In this document: positions 53,482 through 62,495 of the stretch, piece by piece
Layout: the number at the start of each line of letters is the position of its first letter
How positions within the stretch are numbered: the stretch's first letter is position 1
Made by a program: the position numbers and the translations under genes
Notes under the pieces: model-generated
Database searches by the model: none
The model's input: only the letters and a program-made list of their open reading frames with translations
What the model was told of the DNA's origin: nothing
From: an uncultured Eubacteriales bacterium
Lineage (GTDB): Bacteria > Bacillota > Clostridia > Lachnospirales > Lachnospiraceae
Reading direction: 5' to 3'
NCBI GenBank assembly: GCA_900315665.1
Contig: OMZX01000002.1
Coordinates: 1-64,000 of the forward strand
Length of the DNA stretch: 64,000 nucleotides

Positions 53482-53545
53482 TTGAGTATAGGATGTAAGC
53501 ATTGGACGAATGCATACGCTATAGACTAATAAAGGAGTTTATATT

Positions 53546-53788
53546 ATGGAATTTGAAAAGTTAAAGGCAATTATTGCAAGAGAAATTTCGTCTGTAAAGG
53601 AAGAAGATATCAAGCCGGAGAGTCGTTTTATCGATGATCTCGGTATGGATTCGCTGGATGTTGCACAGATTGTGCTTTCCATCGAGGATGAGTTCGGTAT
53701 CGAGGTTCCGGATGATGCAATCGAGCATCTTGAGACAGTACAGCAGGCGGTAGATGCCATCAAGCAGGCTGTCGAGGCGAAGAACTGA
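53546..53788 (+). CDS. acpP: Acyl carrier protein
   Basis: The 80-residue acidic protein carries Ser36 in LGMDSLDVAQIV, the 4'-phosphopantetheine site. It carries acyl chains for fatty acid and phospholipid synthesis and is the substrate donor for PlsX. SD AAAGGAG. Its stop shares one base with the rnc start. Confidence 0.96.
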   Translation: MEFEKLKAIIAREISSVKEEDIKPESRFIDDLGMDSLDVAQIVLSIEDEFGIEVPDDAIEHLETVQQAVDAIKQAVEAKN

Positions 53789-54495
53789 TGACGATGGATC
53801 TTTCTCCTCTGATGCAAAGCTTAGGCTACCATTTTAAGGATGAAGCGCTTCTCCGACATGCGCTGATTCATCCATCCTTTTCAAATGAAAATGGGGATCC
53901 GCGTGAGGCTTCCAATCAGCGCCTGGAGTTTTTAGGCGATGCCGTGCTGGAGCTTTCCTCCAGCATTTTCCTATATAATGTTAAGCCTGTCATGCAGGAG
54001 GGCGCTATGACGAAGATCAGAGCGTCTCTTGTCTGCGAGCCGACGCTGGCTATTGCTGCAAGGAAGCTTTCACTTGGAAAATATATTATTCTGGGTAAAG
54101 GTGAACAGCGGGAAGGCATTAATCTCCGCGATTCTGTATTAAGCGATGCGTTTGAAGCAGTGATTGGTGCGATTTATCTCGATGGCGGGTATGAAGCAGC
54201 CAAGAAATTTGTGACAGACACGGTGCTTACGGATATTGAAAACGCAAGCCTGTATCATGACGCAAAGACGGTGCTGCAGGAGTATTGTTCGCGGGAGAAA
54301 ATTGCTCTCGTTTATAACGTCCTGGAAGAAACAGGTCCATGCCATGACCGGTATTATCGGATTCAGGCCATGCTTTCCGGCAGGCAATATGGGACAGGAG
54401 AAGGAAGCAGCAAGAAAAAAGCCGAACAGGGTGCGGCATATCAGACATTATTAAAGATCAAGGCAGACACAGGACATGTATTTAAAATCTATTGA
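53788..54495 (+). CDS. rnc: Ribonuclease III
   Basis: The 235-residue protein has an N-terminal RNase III domain with signature NQRLEFLGDAVLELSSSIFLY and second metal-site region LSDAFEAVIGAIYLDGGYE, then a C-terminal double-stranded RNA-binding domain (about 160-230, AKTVLQEYCSREK to SKKKAEQGAAYQTLLK). It processes rRNA and structured mRNA. It could use ATG 53788 or 53794. It overlaps smc by 20 bases. Confidence 0.96.
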   Translation: MTMDLSPLMQSLGYHFKDEALLRHALIHPSFSNENGDPREASNQRLEFLGDAVLELSSSIFLYNVKPVMQEGAMTKIRASLVCEPTLAIAARKLSLGKYIILGKGEQREGINLRDSVLSDAFEAVIGAIYLDGGYEAAKKFVTDTVLTDIENASLYHDAKTVLQEYCSREKIALVYNVLEETGPCHDRYYRIQAMLSGRQYGTGEGSSKKKAEQGAAYQTLLKIKADTGHVFKIY

Positions 54496-57400
54496 AATCC
54501 AGGGCTTCAAATCCTTTGCAAATAAAACCGTGCTTGAATTTACACCGGGTGTAACGGGTATCGTCGGCCCAAATGGCTCCGGTAAATCCAATATTTCGGA
54601 TGCTGTGCGTTGGGTGCTTGGCGAACAAAAGGTGAAGCAGCTTCGTGGCGATTCTATGCAGGATGTTATTTTTGCGGGCACGCAGCTCCGCCGCCCGCAG
54701 GGGTCTGCCTTTGTTGCACTCACACTGGATAATTCGGACAGGCTTCTGAATATCGATTATGATGAGGTCACGGTATCGAGACGTCTTTACCGCTCTGGCG
54801 AATCCGAGTACATGCTCAATGGCACAGAGTGCCGGCTTAAGGATATCCAGGAGCTCTTCTATGATACTGGTATCGGTAAGGATGGCTATTCCATCATCGG
54901 GCAGGGTCAGATCGATAAGATTCTTTCTGGAAAGCCGGAGGAACGACGTGATCTTTTCGATGAGGCCGTCGGTATCGTAAAATTTAAACGTAGGAAAGCT
55001 GTCGCTGAGAAGAAGCTGGAAGAGGAAAAGGCAAATCTCGTCCGTGTGACGGATATTCTAACAGAGCTTGAGCGTCAGGTCGGTCCTCTCGAAAAGCAAT
55101 CTGAGGAAGCAAAGAAATACTTAAGCATCCATGATCAGTTGGTACTGACGGATGCTAATCTCTATGTCCGTGAGATGGCCGATATCAATGAAAAGCTTAG
55201 TACTGTCAATGAGAATGAAACGGTAGTTAACACAGATCTCGAGGATGCAAGAAAGGCGTCACAGGCGCTGACTGAAAAATATGATTCAATCGATGAGAAG
55301 CTTCGTACGATTGAAAATACCTTGCAGGATACCAAGGACCAGATTGCAAAATCCGAGCTTCTGAAAACGAATCTTTCCGGACAGATCGATGTCCTGAAAG
55401 AACAGATCAATACCGAAAAGACAAATGCACAGCACTATACCCAGCGTATCAATGCATTAAAATCCGATCTTTTTGACTGCATTTCCCAAATTTCTGATAA
55501 TGTCTCCATCCTGAAATGGGTCCGCGAGCAGATTGTATTTATCCGGGACAATCATCAGGCGACAGAGGATGTGCTTGAGAACATCGACCTTGATATTGAG
55601 ATGATCGATTCTACACTGGATGAAGTGAAGCTAAGCATTACTGCCTGTATGGGACCCGATTTTGAGCTTGAAGAGCGTCCGGTCAAGGAAGCGGAGAAGG
55701 CAGCACTTCGGAACTCTTCGATGGGTACGAGTGATACCTTCCTGAAAAATATCGATGCAGAACGAGCAGAGCTTACCCGTGTCAAGGAGCGTCTGGAAGA
55801 AGTAAAGCGGCTCATTGAATCGGACACAACGCTGATTGATCGTCTCGGCAATGAAAATATGGCGATGCGCGATGAAATCGCCCGGCGCCAGAGAAGCTTT
55901 GACAATGAGAAGAACCGTCTGGAGACACTTGAAAATTTTGCCGAACGTTATGAGGGCTTCGGCAATGCAGTTAAAATGGTGATGGATCAAAAGTCGAGGG
56001 AATCGGGACTTCTCGGCGTTGTTGCAGATCTCATAGAGGTTCCTAAGCAGTATGAGACAGCAATTGAGACCGCACTAGGCGGTGCTGTTCAGAATATCGT
56101 GACAAAGGACGAAACCACAGCGAAGTCAATGGTTTCGTTTTTAAAGACGCATCGATATGGTCGTGCCACCTTCCTGCCGCTCACAAACATTCGCGGCAAA
56201 CGTGATGATACGGCTGTGAAGGCCAGCCATGAAAAGGGTGCCATTGGTCTTGCCTGTGATCTCATCACCACAGATGCATCACTTCACGGTCTCAAGGAAT
56301 ATCTGCTTGGCAGAGTTCTCGTGGTCGATAGCATTGATACCGCACTCAATATCGAACGAAAATACCATCAGGCTCTTCGCATCGTGACACTGGAGGGCGA
56401 ACTCTTAAATCCGGGTGGTTCCATCTCCGGTGGTGCATACCGAAACAGCTCAAATCTTATGAGCCGTAAGCGGGAACTGGAGGAGCTTTCCGAAAGTATC
56501 AAGAAGGACGAGACAGCGCTTGAAGAGCTTCGCAGGAAGCTGCAGGAATCGGAGGACCGGCGACAGGTTGCAAAGGCTTCCGTCGCTTCCCATCGTGAAG
56601 AACTGAATAAGCTGGAGCTTGATCAGAATACAAAGGCGATGGCGATTGCTTCGGAGATTAATGTAAAATACTCCATGCTTTCGACAAGAACCGATTTTAT
56701 CACAGAGAATCTTCATCGACTGAACAGCGAGCTTGAAAAGGTATTCACTGAGAAGACGGAAATGGAAGACGCGCAGAATAATTCTGATACCGTCCTTCAA
56801 GAAAAGGATACAAAAATCACAGAGCTTCAGGACCTGATTGCCAATGCTGACACCGCTCAATCATCACTCTCCGCTAAAAAGGACAGCTTCGAGCAGGAAA
56901 AGGAAACGCTTCTCGAGGAAAGAAAGAGCCTTTTTTCAAAGAAGGATGAGCTTTCAGAGAAGCTTCTTGAGATGGAGAAGGAATCGATGCGTGTCCAGTC
57001 GAGAAGAGATAAACTGAACGAGCGGCTGGAATCACTTTCAACCTATATGTATGACAGCTATGGTTTAACCTATGAAGAAGCAAAGAAACGGGTACAGCCG
57101 GAGCTAGGTGAGACTCCCACTCTTAAAAAGGCTGTTGCTGATTTAAAGGAACAGCTGAAAGCACTTGGTAATGTCAATCTCGATGCCATCGAACAATATA
57201 AGGAAATCAGCGAGCGTTATACTTTCCTGAACGGTCAATATATGGATCTTACGGAATCTGAAAAATCACTGACATCCATTATCGAAGAACTTGATGATGG
57301 TATGCGAAAGCAGTTTAATCAGAATTTCCAGAAGATTCAAACTGAGTTTGACCGTGTATTCCGTATTTTGTTTGGCGGCGGACAGGGACGCCTCGAACTG

Positions 57401-57775
57401 GACACAGAGGATCCGGACGTTTTGACCACGAGTATTTCGATCATTGCCGAGCCGCCTGGAAAGAAGCTTCAGAATATGATGCAGCTCTCCGGTGGTGAGA
57501 AGGCGCTGACTGCAATTGCACTTCTTTTTGCCATCCAGAGCCTGAAACCATCTCCCTTCTGTCTGCTGGATGAGATTGAAGCGGCACTCGATGATTCAAA
57601 CGTTCAGCGTTTCGCAGAATATCTGCATCTTTTGAAAAAGACTCAGTTTATAGTGATCACGCACCGTAGGGGCACGATGGAGCATGCGGATCGTCTTTTC
57701 GGTATCACCATGCAGGAAAAAGGTGTGTCCGCACTGGTATCTGTCGATCTTGTGGCAGACCAGCTGGACAACTGA
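54476..57775 (+). CDS. smc: Chromosome partition protein SMC
   Basis: The 1099-residue ATPase has the N-terminal head with Walker A GPNGSGKSN, coiled coil from about 165 to 490, hinge about 490-650 (GLLGVVADLIEVP; NPGGSISGGAY), second coiled coil to about 900, and C-terminal head with signature LSGGEKALTAIA (about 1003) and Walker B FCLLDEIEAALDD. It is about 80 residues shorter than typical SMC; the loss seems to lie in the second arm. It condenses and segregates chromosomes with ScpAB. It starts within the rnc 3' end. Confidence 0.96.
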   Translation: MYLKSIEIQGFKSFANKTVLEFTPGVTGIVGPNGSGKSNISDAVRWVLGEQKVKQLRGDSMQDVIFAGTQLRRPQGSAFVALTLDNSDRLLNIDYDEVTVSRRLYRSGESEYMLNGTECRLKDIQELFYDTGIGKDGYSIIGQGQIDKILSGKPEERRDLFDEAVGIVKFKRRKAVAEKKLEEEKANLVRVTDILTELERQVGPLEKQSEEAKKYLSIHDQLVLTDANLYVREMADINEKLSTVNENETVVNTDLEDARKASQALTEKYDSIDEKLRTIENTLQDTKDQIAKSELLKTNLSGQIDVLKEQINTEKTNAQHYTQRINALKSDLFDCISQISDNVSILKWVREQIVFIRDNHQATEDVLENIDLDIEMIDSTLDEVKLSITACMGPDFELEERPVKEAEKAALRNSSMGTSDTFLKNIDAERAELTRVKERLEEVKRLIESDTTLIDRLGNENMAMRDEIARRQRSFDNEKNRLETLENFAERYEGFGNAVKMVMDQKSRESGLLGVVADLIEVPKQYETAIETALGGAVQNIVTKDETTAKSMVSFLKTHRYGRATFLPLTNIRGKRDDTAVKASHEKGAIGLACDLITTDASLHGLKEYLLGRVLVVDSIDTALNIERKYHQALRIVTLEGELLNPGGSISGGAYRNSSNLMSRKRELEELSESIKKDETALEELRRKLQESEDRRQVAKASVASHREELNKLELDQNTKAMAIASEINVKYSMLSTRTDFITENLHRLNSELEKVFTEKTEMEDAQNNSDTVLQEKDTKITELQDLIANADTAQSSLSAKKDSFEQEKETLLEERKSLFSKKDELSEKLLEMEKESMRVQSRRDKLNERLESLSTYMYDSYGLTYEEAKKRVQPELGETPTLKKAVADLKEQLKALGNVNLDAIEQYKEISERYTFLNGQYMDLTESEKSLTSIIEELDDGMRKQFNQNFQKIQTEFDRVFRILFGGGQGRLELDTEDPDVLTTSISIIAEPPGKKLQNMMQLSGGEKALTAIALLFAIQSLKPSPFCLLDEIEAALDDSNVQRFAEYLHLLKKTQFIVITHRRGTMEHADRLFGITMQEKGVSALVSVDLVADQLDN

Positions 57776-57877
57776 TGCTGCAGCTGCTTTCTAGCGGAAA
57801 TGGATATTTATCAAAAGACATCACAGGGCTCTAAGGGATAAATCATACGGTTTGGCAAATTAGAAAAGGATAATATA

Positions 57878-58753
57878 ATGGCAAACTTTTTTTCAAAGCT
57901 GATTGGCAATATCTTTCAGTCCAATGAAATCGCGGATGATGCTTTTTACGAAGCACTCGAAGATGCCATGATCATGTCGGATGTCGGCGTCAATTCGACC
58001 CTTAAGATCATCGATGCAGTAAAGACAGAAGCGAAGGCAGAAAATGTCACGACGACACGTGAGGTGAAGAGAATTCTCCGGGATTATCTTTATGAGCTCA
58101 TGCGTGTTGATGACAGTTACTATGAGTTCACGAAGCAGAAAAGCATCATATCGGTGATCGGCGTCAATGGGGTAGGGAAGACTACCTCCATCGGTAAACT
58201 GGCATGGCAGCTGAAGCACGAAGGAAAAACAGTCATCCTTGCCGCTGGCGATACGTTCCGTGCAGGCGCTATCGAGCAGCTTGAAGCCTGGGGACAGCGC
58301 ATCGCCGTTGATGTCATTGCGCAGAAGGAAGGCTCTGACCCTGCAGCGGTAGTATTCGACGCATTACAATCTTTTAAGAAGAAAAATGCGGACATTCTGA
58401 TTATTGATACCGCCGGCAGACTTCATAACAAAAAGAATCTCATGAATGAGCTCGGCAAAATCAACCGGATCATCGACCGGGAATTTGTCGAGGGTTATCG
58501 TGAAACACTTGTCGTACTCGATGCAACGACCGGTCAGAATGCACTTTCACAGGCGGAAATCTTTAAGGAGGCCTGTCAGGTGACCGGCATCATCCTCACA
58601 AAGATGGATGGAACGGCAAAAGGCGGTATTGCCCTTGCAGTCCAGTCCGAGCTTGGTATCCCCGTAAAATACATCGGCGTAGGTGAAAAATCTTCAGATC
58701 TAAAACGCTTTGATGCCCGCGAGTATGTCGATTCCATTTTCGAAGACACGTAA
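57878..58753 (+). CDS. ftsY: Signal recognition particle receptor FtsY, minimal form
   Basis: The 291-residue SRP GTPase has an N domain followed by a G domain with GVNGVGKTTSIGKLA, DTFRAGAIEQLE, DTAGRLHNKKNLM and TKMDGTAKGG. It lacks the long acidic A domain of many FtsY proteins and begins almost at the NG core (MANFFSKLIGNIF), as in several Firmicutes. It receives SRP-ribosome complexes at the membrane; the SRP protein gene ffh is encoded 380 bases downstream. SD AAAAGGA. Confidence 0.95.
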   Translation: MANFFSKLIGNIFQSNEIADDAFYEALEDAMIMSDVGVNSTLKIIDAVKTEAKAENVTTTREVKRILRDYLYELMRVDDSYYEFTKQKSIISVIGVNGVGKTTSIGKLAWQLKHEGKTVILAAGDTFRAGAIEQLEAWGQRIAVDVIAQKEGSDPAAVVFDALQSFKKKNADILIIDTAGRLHNKKNLMNELGKINRIIDREFVEGYRETLVVLDATTGQNALSQAEIFKEACQVTGIILTKMDGTAKGGIALAVQSELGIPVKYIGVGEKSSDLKRFDAREYVDSIFEDT

Positions 58754-58760
58754 CAAATAT

Positions 58761-58793
58761 CAATACTGTCAACGAAAATTGTTGACAGGATTG
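58761..58793. promoter_or_regulatory. Dyad overlapping ylxM -35 box (candidate operator)
   Basis: CAATACTGTCAAC (58761-58773) and GTTGACAGGATTG (58781-58793) form a 13-bp-arm dyad with one mismatch and a 7-base centre. The -35 TTGACA lies inside the right arm. No T tail follows, so it is not a standard ftsY terminator. Confidence 0.6.
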
Positions 58794-58810
58794 ATACGGC
58801 GTGCTATAGT
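58782..58810 (+). promoter_or_regulatory. Promoter of ylxM-ffh
   Basis: Perfect TTGACA (58782-58787), 17-base spacer, TATAGT (58805-58810); expected start about 14 bases before the ylxM ATG. Confidence 0.8.
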
Positions 58811-58830
58811 ACTCAAGGCTTGAGGGAACT

Positions 58831-59145
58831 ATGGAAGATTTTGTCGAACGCGGAAATTTATATGAGCTCTACGGTGGACTCCTAAAGGAGAATCAGCGGG
58901 TTGTTTACGAATACCATGTCATGGACGATATGAGCTTCACTGAAATTGGTGAGGAGCTGTCGATCACGAGGCAGGCCGCACAGGAGCTTTTCCGTCGTGC
59001 CGATGAAAAACTTAGGAAGACCGAGGAAACACTTGGGCTTCAGCGTAAGTTTGAACGGGTTCGCAGTTTAGCCTTGAAAATTCGTGATTCCAGTGATGAG
59101 GAAAACGTGAAGGAGCTTGCAGGAGAGATTATAAATGGCATTTGA
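58831..59145 (+). CDS. ylxM: YlxM/p13-like DNA-binding SRP-associated protein
   Basis: The 104-residue protein is largely a helix-turn-helix of sigma region 4 type (LLKENQRVVYEYHVMDDMSFTEIGEELSITRQAAQELFRRADEKL in two parts around MDDMS), followed by a charged helical tail. YlxM is regularly encoded just before ffh; its role with SRP is not fully clear. SD GAGGGA. It overlaps ffh by 11 bases. Because it is a DNA-binding protein, the dyad at its promoter is a possible autoregulatory site (inference). Confidence 0.9.
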   Translation: MEDFVERGNLYELYGGLLKENQRVVYEYHVMDDMSFTEIGEELSITRQAAQELFRRADEKLRKTEETLGLQRKFERVRSLALKIRDSSDEENVKELAGEIINGI

Positions 59146-60514
59146 GAATCTGACAGACAGATTAACGAATATCTTTTCAAACCTTTCCGGTAAAGGGAAG
59201 CTGACGGAAGACGATGTCAACAAGGCACTTCGTGAAGTCCGGATGGCTCTCCTTGAAGCGGATGTCAATTTCAAGCTTGTCAAGGATTTCATAGCAAAAG
59301 TAAAGGAAAAGGCTGTCGGTGAAGAGGTTATGAACAGCCTCACGCCGGCGCAGACTGTCGTGAAGATCGTGCGGGATGAGCTCACGGATATGATGGGCTC
59401 TGAGACGACCGAGATCACACTTCATCCAGCCTCTGAAATTACGGTCATCATGATGGTCGGTCTACAGGGTGCAGGTAAGACGACGACTGCTGCAAAGCTT
59501 GCCGGGAAATTTAAGTCTCAGGGCAGGACACCTGTTCTTGTGGCTTGTGATGTGTACCGGCCTGCCGCGATTGAGCAGCTTCGGGTGAATGCCGAGAAAC
59601 AGAAGGTTCCCTTTTATAGTCTCGGTGATCAGGTTTCGCCTGTCGAGATAGCAAGAAAGGCTGTAGAAGAAGCGAAGGAGAAGCATTACAATGTTGTCAT
59701 CCTCGATACAGCCGGGCGTTTGCAGATCGATGAAAAGCTGATGCAGGAGCTTTCTGACATGAAAAAGGCCATTACCGTCGACTGGTCAATTTTGACTGTG
59801 GATGCTATGACTGGTCAGGAAGCTGTGAATGTCGCAAAAACCTTCGTTGATGAGGTTGGTATCGATGGTGTGATCCTCACGAAGTGTGATGGTGATACCA
59901 GAGGCGGTGCTGCGCTTTCTATCCGGGCGATGACCGGGAAGCCGATTCTCTACTTAGGTATGGGTGAGAAGCTCTCTGATCTTGAGCAGTTCTATCCGGA
60001 CCGTATGGCTGGCAGAATCCTCGGTATGGGGGATGTGCTTTCTTTGATTGAAAAAGCAGAGAAGGAAATCGACCAGGACAAGACGAAGGAATCTGCTATC
60101 AAGATGACCAAGGGTAAGTTCGATTACGATGATTTCCTGGTGCAGATGGAGCAGATGTCGAAGCTTGGCGGAATCGGCGGGATTCTAAAGCTTTTACCTG
60201 GTATGAATAAGGCCATGGGTGATATTGATATCGATAACGCTGAGAAACAACTTCTTCGTGTCAAGGCGATTATTCAGTCTATGACCGCGAAGGAAAGAGC
60301 AAATCCGGATCTCATGAATCCTTCTAGAAAGCGTAGAATTGCAAAGGGTGCCGGTGTCGATCTTGCTGAGGTGAATAAGCTGGTTAAGCAGTTTGAACAG
60401 ATGCGGAAGATGATGAAGCAGTACAGTGGCATGTTCCGCGGGAAGCATGGAAGCAATCCCTTCGGTGGTATGCGAGGCATGGGTTACGGCAGAAATTCAG
60501 GATTTCCGTTTTAA
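59135..60514 (+). CDS. ffh: Signal recognition particle protein Ffh
   Basis: The 459-residue protein has NG domains with GLQGAGKTTTAAKLA, CDVYRPAAIEQL, DTAGRLQIDEKLMQEL and TKCDGDTRGGAALS, and a Met-rich M domain (about 325-435; MEQMSKLGGIGGILKLLPGM) that binds 4.5S RNA and signal sequences. The C terminus is Gly/Met/Arg-rich. SD GGAGAG lies within the ylxM end. No SRP RNA gene is visible in this window. Confidence 0.97.
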   Translation: MAFENLTDRLTNIFSNLSGKGKLTEDDVNKALREVRMALLEADVNFKLVKDFIAKVKEKAVGEEVMNSLTPAQTVVKIVRDELTDMMGSETTEITLHPASEITVIMMVGLQGAGKTTTAAKLAGKFKSQGRTPVLVACDVYRPAAIEQLRVNAEKQKVPFYSLGDQVSPVEIARKAVEEAKEKHYNVVILDTAGRLQIDEKLMQELSDMKKAITVDWSILTVDAMTGQEAVNVAKTFVDEVGIDGVILTKCDGDTRGGAALSIRAMTGKPILYLGMGEKLSDLEQFYPDRMAGRILGMGDVLSLIEKAEKEIDQDKTKESAIKMTKGKFDYDDFLVQMEQMSKLGGIGGILKLLPGMNKAMGDIDIDNAEKQLLRVKAIIQSMTAKERANPDLMNPSRKRRIAKGAGVDLAEVNKLVKQFEQMRKMMKQYSGMFRGKHGSNPFGGMRGMGYGRNSGFPF

Positions 60515-60528
60515 CAAAGACGCACAGT

Positions 60529-60557
60529 TTGACACTTTAGTCCTACAGTTATACGAT
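60529..60557 (+). promoter_or_regulatory. Promoter of rpsP operon
   Basis: TTGACA (60529-60534), 17-base spacer, TACGAT (60552-60557). The leader of about 90 bases contains GATGTAGGCATT at 60578-60589. Confidence 0.65.
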
Positions 60558-60652
60558 GAAATTTAAGGATTTAGGCGGATGTAGGCATTATACTTTGGTT
60601 CCAACAGAAAAAACTGTTAGACATATATTTATTTTTTAAGGAGAAAAGAACT

Positions 60653-60892
60653 ATGGTAAAGATCAGATTAAAGAGAATGGGTCAGATTCATGCACCGTAC
60701 TACAGAGTTATCGTTGCTGATTCCAGAACCCCGAGAAACGGCAAGTTTATCGCACAGCTTGGCACCTATGACCCAAACAAGGAGCCGTCAGAGCTTAAGG
60801 TAAATGTTGACGAGGCAAAGAAGTGGCTTGCAAATGGCGCACAGCCGACAGAGACTGTTCAGAAGCTTTTCAAGAAGGCTGGTATCTGCTGA
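60653..60892 (+). CDS. rpsP: 30S ribosomal protein S16
   Basis: The 79-residue basic protein matches S16 throughout ([39 protein letters not shown]). SD AAGGAG. First gene of the classical rpsP-khpA-rimM-trmD group. Confidence 0.97.
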   Translation: MVKIRLKRMGQIHAPYYRVIVADSRTPRNGKFIAQLGTYDPNKEPSELKVNVDEAKKWLANGAQPTETVQKLFKKAGIC

Positions 60893-60943
60893 TTCGTGCT
60901 TTTATGCATGATTCCTTGCACTCTGTAACCGAGAGGAGAGCGT

Positions 60944-61171
60944 ATGAAGGAATTACTGGAGACGATAGCGAAGGCTCTTGTGCAGCATCCTGAAGACGTT
61001 AAGGTCGTCGAAGAGGATAAGGATGGTGAGATCAGACTTACTCTTTCTGTCAATGAATCGGATATGGGTAAGGTGATCGGACGTTCCGGTCGTATCGCAA
61101 AGGCCATTCGTTCTGTAGTTTCGGCAGCGGCTTCAAAGGCCGATGTCAAGGTAACCGTCGATATCAGATGA
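60944..61171 (+). CDS. khpA: KH-domain RNA-binding protein KhpA (YlqC)
   Basis: The 75-residue single KH domain has the RNA-binding GxxG loop within GKVIGRSGRIAKAIRSVVSA. Such proteins bind RNA, often as heterodimer with KhpB/Jag, and are invariably found between rpsP and rimM in Firmicutes. SD GAGAGGAGAG. Confidence 0.93.
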   Translation: MKELLETIAKALVQHPEDVKVVEEDKDGEIRLTLSVNESDMGKVIGRSGRIAKAIRSVVSAAASKADVKVTVDIR

Positions 61172-61189
61172 CGGTATGATGAGGAAAAT

Positions 61190-61714
61190 ATGCAGGAGAA
61201 ACTGAGAGTCGGCACGATTGTGACGACGCACGGCCTTAAGGGCGAAGTGAAGGTGTATCCTACGACAGAAGATCCGGACAGATTCTTTGACTTAAAAAAG
61301 GTCTGGCTGGATCTTTCTGGTTCGGGAGATTTTAGTAAGGCAGTTCAGCTTACGATTGAATCTGTTCGTTTTCAGAAGAATATGGTTCTTGTGAAATTCG
61401 AGGGCTATGACGATGTCGATCAGATGATGCCCTTCCGGAAGAAAGATCTGTATGTCGATCGTAAGGATGCCATCCCTCTCAAGGAGGGAGAGTATTTTCA
61501 GGGCGATTTCATTGGCTGTAGAGTGATTCTTGAGGATGATTCTGTGCTCGGCGAGGTCACTGGGGTGATGGAAACAGGGGCGAATTCTGTTTTTGTCGTA
61601 AAGACGGATAAGAAGGATGTACTGATTCCGTATATTCCTCCTGTGGTACTGGAGGCAAAGCCTGAGGAGGGCTATCTTCGAGTGCATCTGCTGCCGGGGC
61701 TTTTGGATTTATAA
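61190..61714 (+). CDS. rimM: 16S rRNA processing protein RimM
   Basis: The 174-residue protein has the N-terminal RimM barrel (LRVGTIVTTHGLKGEVKVYPTT) and a C-terminal PRC barrel (IGCRVILEDDSVLGEVTGVMETGANSVFVV; VLIPYIPPVV). It assists 30S head maturation through contact with S19. SD GAGGAAA. It runs into trmD with a gap of 0-3 bases. Confidence 0.95.
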   Translation: MQEKLRVGTIVTTHGLKGEVKVYPTTEDPDRFFDLKKVWLDLSGSGDFSKAVQLTIESVRFQKNMVLVKFEGYDDVDQMMPFRKKDLYVDRKDAIPLKEGEYFQGDFIGCRVILEDDSVLGEVTGVMETGANSVFVVKTDKKDVLIPYIPPVVLEAKPEEGYLRVHLLPGLLDL

Positions 61715-61717
61715 GTG

Positions 61718-62458
61718 ATGAAGAAATATTATGTGATGACCCTTTTCCCGGATATGATAAAAAATGTCGTATCCGAAAGTATCACAGGGCGTGCAATTAA
61801 AAATAGAATCATCGATGTAGAGGCTTATAATATCCGGGATTATACGAAGGATCCGCATAACCATGTGGATGATTATCCCTTTGGCGGCGGGGCCGGGATG
61901 CTGATGCAGGTGCAGCCGATCCTTGACTGCTATCGGGCCATAACAGAGAAAATCGATCATCCGGTGCGTGTTCTCAATATGTCACCTGAGGGGAAGCGCT
62001 TTGATCAGAAAATGGCGATGGAGCTTTCGAAGGAGGACGATCTGATTTTCCTTTGCGGTCACTATGAAGGAATCGATGAACGGGCGCTCCAGCTTCTTCA
62101 GGTTGAGAATGTTTCCATTGGCGATTATATCCTGACAGGTGGCGAGCTTCCGGCACTCTCGATGATTGATGCCATTTCCCGTCTAGTACATGGTGTCCTC
62201 AACAAGGATGCTTCCTATGAAATCGAGAGCTTTTCAGATGGGCTTTTGGAATTTCCGCAGTATACGAGGCCAGCTGAAATCGAGGGACTTCGTGTTCCGG
62301 ATATTCTTTTATCCGGCGATCATAAGAAAGTGGATGCTTGGCGCCATGAACAGAGTCTTAACCGTACGAAGGAGCTTCGTCCGGATCTGTATGCAGCTTA
62401 TGTTGCTTCTCATCAAGAGGAGTTTATGCCAAAGAAGAATAGAAGAAAAGCAAAATAA
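61718..62458 (+). CDS. trmD: tRNA (guanine37-N1)-methyltransferase
   Basis: The 246-residue trefoil-knot enzyme has MTLFPDMIKNVVSESITGRAI, DDYPFGGGAGMLMQVQP, CGHYEGIDERAL and GDYILTGGELPALSMIDAISR (SAM site). It makes m1G37, which prevents +1 frameshifts. ATG 61718 is chosen; GTG 61715 directly before it is possible. No strong SD is present, so coupling to rimM is likely. The rplS -35 box follows directly after the stop. Confidence 0.96.
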   Translation: MKKYYVMTLFPDMIKNVVSESITGRAIKNRIIDVEAYNIRDYTKDPHNHVDDYPFGGGAGMLMQVQPILDCYRAITEKIDHPVRVLNMSPEGKRFDQKMAMELSKEDDLIFLCGHYEGIDERALQLLQVENVSIGDYILTGGELPALSMIDAISRLVHGVLNKDASYEIESFSDGLLEFPQYTRPAEIEGLRVPDILLSGDHKKVDAWRHEQSLNRTKELRPDLYAAYVASHQEEFMPKKNRRKAK

Positions 62459-62460
62459 AA

Positions 62461-62489
62461 CTTGCAATTCAACTATTATTATGCTAAAT
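62461..62489 (+). promoter_or_regulatory. Promoter of rplS
   Basis: TTGCAA (62461-62466), 17-base spacer, TAAATT (62484-62489), starting two bases after the trmD stop. Confidence 0.7.
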
Positions 62490-62495
62490 TTTATG

